DNA of 64,000 bases from Heterotrichella gracilis. Its lineage: Eukaryota; Sar; Xanthophyceae; Tribonematales; Xanthonemataceae. The position numbers were made by a program, and so were the translations under genes. Where the stretch lies: NCBI GenBank assembly GCA_032358255.1, contig JAULBX010030263.1, forward strand, positions 124,001 through 188,000, written 5' to 3'. The notes below the pieces were generated by a model that saw nothing but the letters and a program-made list of their open reading frames with translations, did no database searches and was not told the origin of the DNA. The number at the start of each line of letters is the position of its first letter. The stretch's first letter is position 1. Of this stretch, positions 1 to 11,093 are shown piece after piece.

Positions 1-61
1 TTACCATCTACAATCTACCACCCCTCTCCACTCACTCCCTTGCCCCCCGCCTCCCCTCCAG

Positions 62-3000
62 TACTGGGTGCGCCACCCCGAGCTGCACAATGTGCCCATC
101 TACCAGGCCAGTTCCATGGCAGCCAAGGCGCTGTCGGTGTACCAGACATACATAGAGATGATGAACGACAACATCAAGGCGGCCTTCCAGGTGCGCAGGG
201 AAGTCCTAGCACGCTGCTGTACTTGAGACACATACATTAGAAACATGGAGCATAGTAGATGTTCATGCGCGCAACCTGATACCCCTCCCAACCCCCAAAA
301 ATGACCCTTGGCCCCCTTGGGCTCCAGGTGTCCACCCCTCTTATGTACAAGCACGTGCGCCACTTCGAGTTTTTCAAAACCTAACAGAACTCTTATAAAA
401 CCCTAGCACAAAAATAACCCGCCTGTTCAGCCCCTTCGTTTTCAAGCATGTTGCTCCACCTCCAAACCCTTCCCAAAACCCTCCAACCCCTAACAACAAG
501 TCTCCCTTCCCCCCCTGCCCCCAGGTGTCCAACCCCTTTGTGTTCAAGCACGTGCGGCACCTCAAGTCCATCCAGGAGTTTGACGACGTGGGTCCCTGCG
601 TGGTCATGGCCACACCATCCATGCTGCAGAGCGGAACCTCAAGGGAGCTGTTTGAGGCCTGGTGCGAAAACGAGAAGAACGGGGTCATCATCGCAGACTT
701 TGCGGTGCAGGTGAGGGAAGGATTGGATAGGTTGGGGTGCCCTTCCTTAGGGTTGTGGGTTGAAAGGGTGTGGGATTGCGGATACCGGAGTCATCATTGC
801 GAACATTGTGGTATAGGTGAGGAGGGGTGGGGAGGGATTCCGTTGGAGTTAAGGGTTGGGGTTGGGGTTTGAACAAGGGTGCAGGGCGGGTCATCGTCGT
901 GGACTTTACTGTGCAGGTGAGGGTGATAGACTCTTCACAAGGGTTGCATGTTTGCGATGTGACATGGCAATGAGAGCAACGGGGTCATCTTGGCGGACTT
1001 GGGGGTCCAGATGCACCTAGCAAAGGTACTAGGGTTTTCACCCCTCGTGGTTGCTGTGCGCAGGGAACCCTAGCTAGGGACATCCTGGGTGAGCCGGCTG
1101 AGGTCATGACACGGGCAGGGGTCAAGGTGAGAACGCCGAGAATGGGGGTGGAGGATGCAAGCCATACCATATAAATTGTTGTATATATTCAACTGGCATA
1201 CTTTATGCACACACACAGCTGCAGATACATGCGTGCCCTCAAAGATTGCACCCACTGGCAGTATGCACACGCCAAGCATACATGCCATGCTAATTGTCAT
1301 TTATATGTCATCTTTTGAGCACTTCTCGTGTTGCGCAAACCCTCCCCAAAACCCTAATGCACAATACCCACCCGTGTGCAGGTGCCCCTGCGCATGTCGG
1401 TGGACGCCATCTCCTTCTCAGCACACGCCGACTTCGCCCAGACCTCCGAGTTCCTTGACGCGCTGCAGCCCCCCCACGTGGTGCTGGTGCATGGGGAGGC
1501 CACCGAGATGATGCGGCTCAAGCGGGCGCTGGAGCAGCAGGCTGCCGCGCTGAATGTGGTTCGCAACGTGTACACGCCCAAGGTTACGCAGGAGGTGCTG
1601 CTGGAGTTCAAGGCGCACCGGCGGGCGCGGGTGAGGGGCCAGGCTTAGGTGCATCTGGTGGGGTTGAGAATTAAGGGTTTAGTAAAGCTGTCAGGGTTGA
1701 GGGTTGAGGACGCACAGGCGGGCGCGGGTGAGGGTACAGGGTTTTGGTGTACCTTTTAGGGTTGAGGGTTTAAGGCGCACCAGCGGGAACGGGTGAGGGG
1801 CCAGGGTTTTTGGTGTAATGCTAGGGTTCAGATGTAGCTGTTAGGGTTGAGGGTTCGAGGCGCACAGGCGGGCGGGGGTGAGGGTTTAGGGTTTAGGTAC
1901 AGCTGGTAGGGTTGAAGGTTGAGGACGCGCAGGCGAGGCACCTGGTGTTTAACGAGTTTTCCCTTATGGTTTTGAGCCTATTTGGCGTCTCCCTGGGGTT
2001 TTGGTAGGGTTATGCTGAGTCAGGAAAGGACTGGTAAATTGGCGGAGAGCTTTTCAGGTTGCACAAGCAGCCCATGGCACCAAACCTTTGTCAAGGAAAC
2101 TGACACTACCTGAATAACCCTGTAGGTGGTCGGGAGGCTGGCAGACAAGGTGCCTGGTCCAGGGGGGGTCGTTCAAGGCCTGCTGGTTCAACGGGGAGGT
2201 AACGACCTCATCATGAGCCCGCAGGACCTACCTGCACTCACGCAGCTGCGGGCGGCCGTGGTGGTGCAGCGGCAGTGCATCACGCTGCGAAGACCCTTTG
2301 GGGAGGTGCGCAGACCCTGGCAGAAATCCTAGGGAAGGGTTTCTAATGCGGCTGCACTGACATAATATTGTAATAAATGATTTGAGGAAGTGCATTGTTC
2401 CCATTCCCGATGTATAGCCATATGTATAGTGTCCGCCTCTATATCTTCTTTTCCGTAAGATGTGTCCTCCCCTATTCTAAGTATGACTACCCCCTTTTCG
2501 CAGGTGCGGCAGGCACTGGAGAACATGTTTGACTCGGGGGTGGAGGGCGCCACAGGGGTGAAACAGGATGGGGCTGTGGCAGGGGAGGAGGAGCAGAGCG
2601 TGCGCGTGGGGGAGCTGGTCACTGTCACCTTCAGGCCCAAGGCGGCGCCCTCGGACCCCGCCCCGCACGTGGTGGTGGAGTGGGAGGGGGGCTCGGTGTC
2701 TGACATGGTGGCGGACGCGGTGGTTGCCGTGATTCTGCAGGTATGGGGTTTGGGGATGGGTCGTAGGAGTCACCCTGGGAACTGTTTTGCACTGGGCACT
2801 ATATAAATACCCATCTGGGGGTGCATCTGCACCGGAATGTGTGCCATGGAAATGCGCAGCGTGGTGTCAGCCACCGCAATCCCCCGCAGGTAGCATGACT
2901 GCACTCAAGCCCTTGCATTTGGTAGGTTGGACACCTCTATACCCGGTCAATTACAAATCATCTCAAACGCCTCAACTCCACAAACCGAGTTGTACAACCC

Positions 3001-3334
3001 TAATTCCAACCCCTAATTTCAGGTGTCTGGGGACGCTGTGGGCGCGATGCCTGGCCATGAGCGGCTCATCGACCAATTGAAATGCGGCAAAATCGACCAC
3101 GAGGTGGCGGAGCTCCACATTCTGGCGAATTTGCTGACCTCGCAATTTGGCCCCGCGGCTGTGGATGAGAAGCGGGGCCAGGTGGTTTTCCTGGTGGACG
3201 GGCTGCGGGTGGTGGTTGACTACCGGGGGGGCAAGGTGATGTGCGTGGACCACGGGGTGAGGGACAGGGCGGAGCGGACGGTGCACCGGCTGACTGCCGC
3301 GCTGCAGCCCTGCGCGATTGAAGTGGGCGAATGA
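62..3334 (+). CDS. CPSF73-I (CPSF3): CPSF73-like 3'-end processing endonuclease, 3' part
   Basis: This is the C-terminal 451 codons of cleavage and polyadenylation specificity factor subunit 3, the zinc-dependent nuclease that cuts pre-mRNA at the poly(A) site in the nucleus. Exons are 62-190, 525-710, 1064-1126, 1382-1630, 2126-2305, 2504-2740 and 3023-3334. All junctions are GT-AG and phase 0, and the stop is at 3332-3334. Exons 1-4 hold the end of the beta-CASP region and the return to the metallo-beta-lactamase fold, with the family blocks [29 protein letters not shown] (catalytic His) and VLVHGE (second His). Exons 5-7 match the CPSF73 C-terminal domain (LADK, then the VDG strand region). 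The 5' part, including the HxHxDH metal site, lies left of the window. Introns 1, 2 and 4 carry decayed tandem copies of exon edges, described separately. Identification is firm. Confidence 0.95.
328..463 (+). repeat. Decayed copies of the exon 2 start inside CPSF73 intron 1
   Basis: Bases 328-376 repeat the start of the true exon at 525-569, including the preceding CCAG acceptor and the stretch encoding VSxP...KHVRH. A third, more decayed copy follows the CAG at 428-430. The first copy opens in the same frame but stops after about 17 codons, so it looks like a relic rather than a usable exon. Confidence 0.75.
671..1010 (+). repeat. Four-copy tandem array of exon end plus 5' splice site (CPSF73 intron 2)
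   Basis: The end of exon 2 (GGGGTCATCATCGCAGAC...GTGCAG, donor GT at 711) recurs in degenerate form with splice-like junctions at 817, 917 and about 1011. Spacing is 106, 100 and 94 bases. The second and third copies keep a GTGAGG donor; the fourth has lost it. Only the first donor keeps the CPSF73 reading frame. Confidence 0.85.
1605..1945 (+). repeat. Five-copy tandem array of exon end plus donor (CPSF73 intron 4)
   Basis: The exon 4 end, AAGGCGCACCGGCGGGCGCG followed by GTGAGG at 1631, is repeated with donors at about 1728, 1793 and 1879, and a fifth donor-less remnant lies near 1920-1945. Between copies lie words such as AGGGTTGAGGGTTTAGGG, which resemble plant telomere repeats. Copy divergence rises without a clear gradient. 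The first donor is the one that gives a normal protein. Confidence 0.85.
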
Positions 3335-4527
3335 AGCGGGATCGCGGTGGTTGTTGGCTCCACGGACAGCCTACCGTGGCTAGGCTGCTATGGTAGCCAG
3401 GAAAGGGATGCTTTGTTGTGGATAGTATGTGTACTCTTGCAGGGCTTGTGGTTGATGGTTACCCGATAGCCTGAGGGGTGGCATGCGGTGGATGGGACGC
3501 AGCATGGGAGTTGTGGCAATTTGGGGTGCAGGATTTAGGGATGTGGTACAGCCTGGCCACGTTGAGTCATACTAAGGATTATTGAATAGTGCTACCAAGT
3601 GACAATTTACCTTCGCTGCAGTTTGTGAGTGTGGTGTGGCTGTGTTCATGGCAGGGGGGAATTTGTAGGAAACGTTTTCTTTAGATACAAAGAAAGAAAA
3701 TGTTGCCTACAGGGAACAAGCTATGTACAAAGAACTGAATCAAAGCCTACAAGTACTGTTGAATTACACCAATGACTGGATCAATATTGGCCGGGGCTGT
3801 GTGATTTCCACTTGTAGATTCTTACCATCACAGCAAGCAAACACCCAGAGACAGCCACTTCTATTGCGTGACGTTGATTTTCAAACTTTTGTTGCGCTTA
3901 AAATTTTGGTGTTGCGGGGGCGCTTGGGACTTACTGTAAAGACATGACATGAGTGTACCAACTTGCGTGAACCGCCAATGCACTCTTATGGTAAGGCCTT
4001 TCTGAACGCCCTTGGGCGTCCATTGGGCCAACAGCTCCAAGGAGATTTCTCAAGGCCCTTCTGCCAGAAGTTCTGGCTACCTGTGCCTGCTTATCCACGA
4101 GGCATTTTTCCAGTGAGACAGTAAAACAATAAGGTTGTCAATTGGAAAGCCCTGCCAACTTTTAGAAAAGTTTTGCAAGTGAATATCCTACAAAAATAGG
4201 GAGGAATTTTATCCTCGTTCGGTTCCTGTTGCTTCACCCCTGGCAGTTGCAGGCCGGAGTTGCAGGCATAAAAGACTCTGCCAAAGGTGCTTGCTTTGGT
4301 AGGGTAACATTAACTTTACAAAACTGTCGAAACGATCTCGACTTCAAGGTTGGGCTCTTGACGCGCGAATCAGAGGCTAGTGACCGGTTGTTCGCTTCAG
4401 TCTTGCTGAGGCAGTTGCACGCCGTGCCGATCTGCAGCCGTGTGCCGTTCATATATCTGCCAAACCCAACTGCAGCAGCCTTGGCTGTCACTCCACTTCT
4501 TTCTGGGAAGGTTGCGTCTTGACCACG
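3335..4527. other. Intergenic: CPSF73 3' region and SCAMP 5' region
   Basis: No supported gene. It should hold the CPSF73 3' UTR and the SCAMP promoter and 5' UTR. A TGTAA word, the usual green-algal poly(A) signal, occurs near 3934. Nothing else stands out. Confidence 0.5.
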
Positions 4528-7390
4528 ATGTCGTCAAACCCTTTCAATGACTCTGACCCGTTTGCGGTAGGTGGTATGGTGGAGGTGGTTGTGCCGCAAC
4601 ACCCAGCTCGTACCCAGCTCTCAACCACCCTCCCCACTGACACATACCTCTCTTGCTCTTGCAGTCAAAGGGCAAAAAGGGGAGCAAGAAGGTAGGTTTT
4701 GCTAGTCGGTTGAGTTCAACGTTATTTGCATGCTCTGTAAAAAGCAAACGCAAGAGGTGCCATCTTTGCTAACGATCTTTTTTCCTGGTGGCGTGCAGAG
4801 CTCATCGACCTCTCCAGCAACAGGTACAGGCTCCAACCGCGTCACCTCGGGTTCACTTCTTGACGAGGGACTTCTTTCGCTGTGACAGCATAGACCAAAA
4901 GCACAGTGATGGTAGTGTGCAGTGTATATAGCATGATCTGCAGATGGGGTATACTGCAGAAACTGGTCAACTGGGCAGGAGTGGAGCGTTGGGCTCATCT
5001 CAGGCAAACGGTTGATTCTTGGCCTTTGCTGAAGCAAGCATTGCTTCTGTTTTTGAAGTGCAACCCTCCAAGGCCACTTTAATATTTCAGAGCACAAAGT
5101 TGGGCAGTTTGAAATTGTCACCTAGGTCAAGCCAACAGAAGGCGAACTAGTTGCTATGCTCTTTGCACTGTTGGCTATATCAACCTGGTATTACAGCATC
5201 TGCCATTAACATGGATCCCCAGTGCGTTGTACCCTTGCCCACTTAGCTATTGCTTGCAGGAGGATACAACCCGGCTGCAGGCAGCGCGATGGGTTGGGGC
5301 AGTTTGGGCAAAAGTGCCCCGGTGGCTGGAGGCGCCTGGGGAGCCCCAGCTGTACCAGCAGTCGTAGAAGACAGCGCACCAAATGGGGAATACGAGGAGC
5401 CCAGCGCATCGTCACCCACATACGGCAGCGTGCCTCCTGTGCCACTTTCCATTGCAGCCCCACAACCGGTAAGGGCCGATCATGCCGCAGGTTGACACTG
5501 GTCTCAGGTTGCATGGCTGCTCACTGGTGGGAGTGTGTGGCTTGTAACCGCTGTTTTTGTTTCAAACAGTCCAAGAAGGGTGGAGCCAAACCGGACAACC
5601 TGGCTGCGAAGGAGGCTGAGCTGAAGAAGAAGGAGGCTGAGCTTGCGGCCAAGGAGAAGGAGTTGCAGCGCCTGCAGATTCAAATCCAACAAGCTGGCGG
5701 ATCCATCCCCACTGGTACGGCCACACAACATTCACTAAGCGCTGAAGTGGCGCGGTCATCATCCAGCTCAAATCTGTCTTCGCATGTTGAACCATTATAT
5801 TTATATTGTGTTATGTATGTGTTATGTGGGATGATGTGGGCCGTGCTGGGCAAAGTTGGGAGGCTGTGCGGACGTGCGAGGAGTGCACCAGCAAGCAGAT
5901 GTGGCCGGCATACTCATTTTGAACGTGCATGCGCAGGGCCACCCAAGAACTACCCGCGGTGCTGCCCCATGGTGCGCCACAACATCAAAGAGGACATCCC
6001 CGACAGTATGAAGTCAACTGTGGGTTTTGCATACATCGCCTATCTGGTGAGTCGGTGCAGCACGGGTGTAGCGTTTATAAAGCGCAGCATGCAGTCAAGC
6101 TGGCAGTCCCTGCCAGCCTCAGACCGCATGGAAGGGTCTGTGCATTGTGGTGAACTTTTGAGGCGGTATGTTGAACTTTGGTCATGCATGCATGTTGCCC
6201 ATTTGACCAGAGTTCCCACGAGTGCAAATGCCTCCTGTTCCATACAGTCCTATGATGACACAATTACTTGGACTCACCCCTGTGAGGTGCAATGCTTGAA
6301 CTGGGCTGACGTGAAGCTTCTTGAGAGTGACATCCGTTTAAGTTATGCTGTGCTGGCGCAGGGTCTGGTGCTGTGCACCATCTACAACATGATTGCAGTC
6401 ACGGTTTCGCTGATTGTGACGGGGGGCTGCACCACCGGATTCTTCTTCTCATGTGCGTACGGCGCTTTGCTTTTGCTTTTCCTGTGAACGTTTCTTATTA
6501 TGCAGCAACTGTCTGAATGTTGGCATGCCTGTTGCAGTGATCTACATGGTTGCCATCCCCCTGGGCTGGCTTCTGTGGTACGGCCGCGTCTACAACGCAG
6601 CAAAGAGCGATGGCACCTTTGGATTTGTGATCTTCTTCCTCGTCTTCTTTGCACACCTTATCTTCTGCATCTGGAGCGCCGTTGGTAAGCCAGTGCACCA
6701 CTAGCGCTCGTTGTTGGGCAACATGTCTGGGCGGCCCATGTCGTTACTGCCATTTCAAAGTAATACCAGACTGGGCCATGTCGTAATACCAGACTGGGCC
6801 CATGCCAGACTGGGCCCATGTCGTTACTGCCATTTCAAAGTAATACCAGAATTAAGTGTCTTGCTGTGACGCATTGTTTTTGTTGCAGCACCTCCCCTCC
6901 TGGGCGCACAATGCTCACATGCTGGCTTCATCTACGGTCTGTCCAACATGGGCAACCTTGTGGTTGGCGTCATGTACCTCATTGGTGGCGGCCTGTGGAC
7001 GCTGGAATCTATTTGGTCACTGTGGACCCTGCAGGCGGTTCGTGCCATTCTTCGCCATGTGCCGACAGTCCTAAAGAATGCACATTATGAGCCATGTGTG
7101 CACTGTTGTGACCGACAGACAATCATACCCTGCCATGGGGATCACCAGGCTGCCTGCATGCGTTGCGGTGAAATGCATCCACTCACAATCTTACCTACTG
7201 TTGATCGGTGTGGGTGGCTGCATGCACCCTTGTGCCAGTATGCCTGCTGTGCCTCTGGATCCACGTTGCGATTGATGTGCATGGCTGGGCGCAGGTGTAC
7301 CGCTCCTTCCGCGGCAACAAGGGGCCAGAGCGTGTGCAGGGCCAGGTCCGCAGCAGTGTGACCCAGGCTGCCCTGGCACGTGTGGTGTGA
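4528..7390 (+). CDS. SCAMP: Secretory carrier-associated membrane protein (SCAMP)
   Basis: Four-pass membrane protein of the trans-Golgi, secretory vesicles and plasma membrane, with a role in vesicle trafficking. The start ATG at 4528 opens with MSSNPFNDSDPF, the NPF endocytic motif typical of SCAMP N-termini. Exons are 4528-4566, 4665-4691, 4799-4823, 5260-5468, 5570-5714, 5937-6046, 6362-6452, 6538-6684, 6889-7034 and 7295-7390, giving 344 aa (family about 280-340). Exon 5 encodes the Lys/Glu/Ala/Leu coiled coil, exon 6 the PKNYPRCCPMVRHNI block, and exons 7-9 the four hydrophobic helices with the IPLGWLLWYGRVYNA loop. The tail VYRSFRG is also family-like. The donor of exon 9 is ambiguous: either GC after CAG (7034) or GTTCGT after GCG (7037). 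Both keep frame. A short exon between helices one and two could have been missed. Confidence 0.92.
6735..6850 (+). repeat. 80-base tandem repeat in SCAMP intron 8
   Basis: The 36 bases at 6735-6770 (CCCATGTCGTTACTGCCATT onward to ACCAGA) recur identically at 6815-6850. Shorter partial copies of CCAGACTGGGCC lie between them. The period is 80 bases and the repeat is entirely intronic. Confidence 0.85.
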
Positions 7391-8410
7391 GCGCCGATTG
7401 CGCTGTAATTGCTGAGGTCGATGGTGTGCGCTCAGCTTCAAGGGTTTCGTGACAACCCTGTGCAGCGCAGCGAAGGCGGATGCGTGTGGCTGCTGTTTCA
7501 TGGGCCATGACCTGGGTGGGGTTTGTGGGGCGCAGATGGGACTGCGGGGAAAGTACGTGACCATCAGCTCAAAATTGGCGCCAGCTGTTACATAACAATA
7601 TGTACTTCACGGACATGGTGGCGTTGGACACACAGGGCATGCACTCCAGGCGTGCATTTTTGCCCGGAGCGCAAGGTGCATGCAGAAAATCTTAAGGTTT
7701 TATCGCCCAGAGCATCAAGGCTGCAGATTGCTGCTGGAGTGTTGACAGTTTTAAACTTTGATTAGGCCACTGCTCAGTTTCAAACATCTCTATTTACTAG
7801 GCTTTGGCAGTACCTGTAGCAACATCGCTTCAAACTGGGTATCCTGGGGGTGGGTGCGGGATACTGGGCAGAACACATGTGTATGCGGTCTCATCGCAGT
7901 GAATACAAGGTGGGCGATGCACTTTAATGCTCACCTGACAGTGGTTGTAATATTGGGACGTGCGTCGTTGCATACCAGCTGACCGGGACCACCGTGTCAG
8001 GACAACGCAAAATGCAAACGCAGTAAGTTGTGGCTACTTGCCCAACAGCTGCACTCTGCCATCAGTTTAGAGTGCGTGATCCAGCTGTTTCTCAGCTTGC
8101 GTTGAGCACTCACATGTCGCAACAAGGCGGCGTTGATCAGGATACGTTGATGTCTTGTTTACAACTTGATGAACTGCTCTTTCGCTGAAAATATTATTAC
8201 TGCATGATGGTCTGCTTGGGTAGGAATATAAAGCACCAGCAGTGTGAACAAACGGACATAGGATACAGGGGTGTTGGCACGCTATTCGTTGTTCCTATAG
8301 TATAGAGTCTACCTACGTTGCAACGCCGTTATTTTCGACAGTGAGCTGATCATGGGTGCATAGGGTGATCATCATCCCAAGCGTCAGTACACACCAGCAC
8401 TACCGTGGCA
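7391..8410. other. Intergenic: SCAMP 3' region and TMCO1 promoter
   Basis: No supported gene. A TGTAA word sits at about 7403, right after the SCAMP stop. A TATA-like box is listed separately near 8227. Confidence 0.45.
8227..8233 (+). promoter_or_regulatory. Possible TATA box for TMCO1
   Basis: TATAAAG lies about 185 bases before the TMCO1 ATG, a plausible distance for a short 5' UTR. It was found by eye only; one AT-rich word is weak evidence. Confidence 0.25.
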
Positions 8411-9201
8411 ATGGCAGTAAACTCGCCAGACGCGTTGTACATTGTGCTGGCGGTGGTGCTTGCGTCGTGCCTGTTGGAGGCGTTAACTTGGCAGTTTGTG
8501 TACAAGCGTGCGAACTTCAAGAGTTTGAAGGACTCCTATGTACGAACTGCCAAGAGGCTGGAGACCTTGAAGAATAAGTCACACAAGAAGAAGAAGGAAG
8601 AGAAGTTGCAAAAGCTCCTTGTGGATGGTTCAGCCACGAAGGACATCAACTGGGTCCGTATGTGGCAAGGAGGACTGGTGGGTGGCCACCAGACATATGC
8701 ATGCATTGCAAGTTGTGTGGTTGAAAACATCTCCTTGCAGCTCGTTTCCAACGATGATCCAATTACCCAATTTTCCTCTACTGCAGACGATTGTCACCAT
8801 GGGGATCTTGTACAGGCTCTTGAGCATGAAGTAAGTTTTGATGCATGATGTGCAATGCATGCATGCATGCATTGATGATTACTGCTTTCTGCTCTAGTGC
8901 TGCTTTTTGCAAGCGTCTGCCGCTGAGGATCAAGGTCATAACACTCTATTGTCACAGGTATAACGGAGTAGCGGTGGCCAAGCTGCCCTTTGAGCCGTTT
9001 AAGATGCTTCAGGGCATGACCCATCGCGGTGTGGACGGAGATGACCCCACAGACTGCTCCTTTGCTTTCATCTTCATGCTGAGTCAGACTTCCATCCGCG
9101 TCATTTTCTCCAAGTACCTTGACCTGGGCCTGCCACGGAACCTGATCAACAACGCCTACAACCAATTCAGCGAGAAGTATGGCATCAACAAGATGAACTG
9201 A
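8411..9201 (+). CDS. TMCO1: TMCO1-like ER membrane protein (calcium load-activated channel / insertase family)
   Basis: ER membrane protein of the DUF106/Oxa1-like superfamily. Animal TMCO1 forms a calcium-leak channel and is part of a multipass translocon. Exons are 8411-8677, 8787-8830 and 8958-9201, giving 184 aa (human 188). The chosen junctions make the VRM-to-YNG segment 26 residues long, exactly as in the human protein. Visible features are an N-terminal hydrophobic helix, a Lys-rich coiled coil (residues about 35-75), then VAVAKLPFEP and the signature GDDPTDCSFAF followed by a second hydrophobic helix. The ATG at 8411 is the first good start; an in-frame GTG lies two codons upstream. 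The C-terminus lacks the Gly/Pro-rich tail of animals. Confidence 0.93.
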
Positions 9202-9742
9202 GAGTACCCAGCTGGGTGGCAGCCACTGCCGCAATTTACCTTCAAACTCTGCAAGGGCTGTGCATCTGAGATCTTGACACCTGCTTCAGCTGCCATCATA
9301 CACCACCCGGTTGAAGCGGAAGGCCAGGGGGGCGGCTAGGGTTGCCGCTGGTTTGCCGGGCTTTGCAAGCAGCAGGGATGGGAAACAGGTTAGCTATGCA
9401 GTGAGTGGTTTTCTGGGTTTCGTGATCTGTGTAGGGATGAATGTTGCCATTTCCCTGGACAACTTAGGCCAGGCATTCTGCACGAGTGCCCGAGGGTGGA
9501 CGGGTTGGCAGAGGTAAAACACTGCACAGTCAACCTGTGTACACTGTAAGTTATTACAGAACGATACAAATATTTGTGAACAACTTGTCATGTAACAAAC
9601 CCTATCGGCGAAGCGCATGGCAAGTTGCAACCAAGGCAACCGCACTGCAGGGATCAATCACCCCCCTTCACTGATAGGTTCAAAAGCTTGCTCCCTTACT
9701 GGTTCACGCTGCACAACTTGACCTCATGTTTGTAGGGTGTGC
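9202..9742. other. Convergent intergenic region
   Basis: This lies between the TMCO1 stop and the stop of the minus-strand gene. TGTAA words near 9545 and 9590 could be TMCO1 poly(A) signals. Short ORFs here look like chance. Confidence 0.45.
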
Positions 9743-10415
9743 TCAGGTTTCTGATGTGCCCACAAACAGCGCAAACATGCCTCGTCGCACTGAGAGGGAT
9801 TGTGATCGGAGGCCAAAGTCCTCGCCATAGGCTTGCTCGAGGGCGTCCAGCGTGTTGTAGGTGAGCATTTGCATTGCCTTCCTGTCACTGGGGAACCTCA
9901 AGCCCTGCATTAAGAAGACAAGTGTTGCTTGCACTATGTGCCAAGAGTCAGCACGTTTCCCCTTGAAGCAGACAGAACATTGGCCCTGCATTGGTGCATA
10001 CCTGTGGCTCACTCCCGATTGGGCTAGTGCCGTTCTGCTTCTCAACACGCAGTTGAAATAGCTCGTCATGCGGTTCGGTTGCCATGGAATTCGCTGCGCG
10101 CAGCCTGTCGTTGCGCTGCGCTTCTGAGAGTTCCTGTAATTGCCCTGAGATTGTGCTGCACAAAACCTCGAATTCATTGAGCATACCCCCAGTAGTGTTG
10201 CACATACCTCCGAATGTGTTGATTATGCCTGTGTGCGTCCCCTTTCTTTCTTTCTTGATTCCCCTTCCTTGGCCTCCCCCTCCTCCTTGGCCTCCCCCTG
10301 CGTCAAGAAGCAAGTTGGAGCGAAAGGTGACTTGGACCAACAACAAATGGGGTGTTGCAACTCACTGTGGCACACTCCCACTCCAAAAAGCCAACGTACC
10401 TCCAGCTTTGACCAT
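9743..10415 (-). CDS. Small unknown gene, at least three exons
   Basis: Not recognised. Reading on the minus strand, exons 10436-10400, 10297-10002 and 9904-9743 join in frame through good GTACGT and GTATGC donors and AG acceptors. The first exon may start earlier, or translation may begin at the ATG at 10415, which would give 157 aa. The protein begins with a Gly/Gln-rich stretch and a basic patch (IKKERKG). Next comes a helical segment (SGQLQELSEAQRNDRLRAAN), then a block ending in ALEQAYGEDFG. The helical and C-terminal parts look like constrained sequence. The gene is convergent with TMCO1 and divergent from SF3B1. The 5' end is uncertain. Confidence 0.55.
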
Positions 10416-10436
10416 GTTTCTAGCTGCTCCTGCCAG

Positions 10437-11093
10437 CTAGCGATGAACTACCTGATTTATCACGCCTGCAACAGGAGACCACACACACTCATCACGTGGA
10501 TGGTATCAAGAGGAATGCCTGAAACTTGAAAAGTATAAAAGCACGGAGTAGTTGTTTGGCACTGCAGTGCCGCATTGCAGTGGGACCAACTCCTACCACC
10601 AGGGTGTTAATATATAGGAGTTCCTGGTTTATATATGACCACAATACTGCTACCATATGTGGTGGGTCATGCCCTGAAGCACGCTGGAAGCACGTGTGTA
10701 AAGGCGTTCTGAGTACCTCTACAGACTTGGGAGTGCGCCTAAATTTGGAAAGGGCATGCATACTTACGGTTCCTATACTTGATGGCAACGGGGTTTGGGC
10801 CATATTGGAGGTAGCTCATTTGAACATAACAACTGGGGCAACAAACACTTGTCGGCAGCACTTGACAGGTGGGTAAAATAGATGAAAAAGGAGCCAGGAG
10901 GATTCTACTGTCAAAGAAAACGAGAAGGTTACTGCCCAGCAAAAACTATTTCAGTGCCAGTCACTGCACAAACAAGGCCTTCTGTGCTCCAGCAGCGAGC
11001 AGATCGTTCCTCCATCACACCTCACTTGGTCTTTGGAGAGCGTGGAGAAAGCACACCGAGCCTTGGTTGCTGCACCACCCGTGCCGTCGTCCC
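10437..11093. other. Divergent promoter region of the unknown gene and SF3B1
   Basis: No supported exon. A TATAAAA word at 10534-10540 is on the plus strand but 550 bases before the SF3B1 ATG, so its role is unclear. Open frames here lack family-like sequence. Confidence 0.4.

Noticed and set aside
328-376. Alternative exon 2 of CPSF73
   Set aside because: It meets a stop after about 17 codons and has no donor in phase; treated as a relic copy.
8861-8876. GCATGCATGCATGCAT as a regulatory palindrome
   Set aside because: GCATGC-type words recur throughout introns and intergenic DNA here; this one is in a TMCO1 intron and looks like simple sequence.
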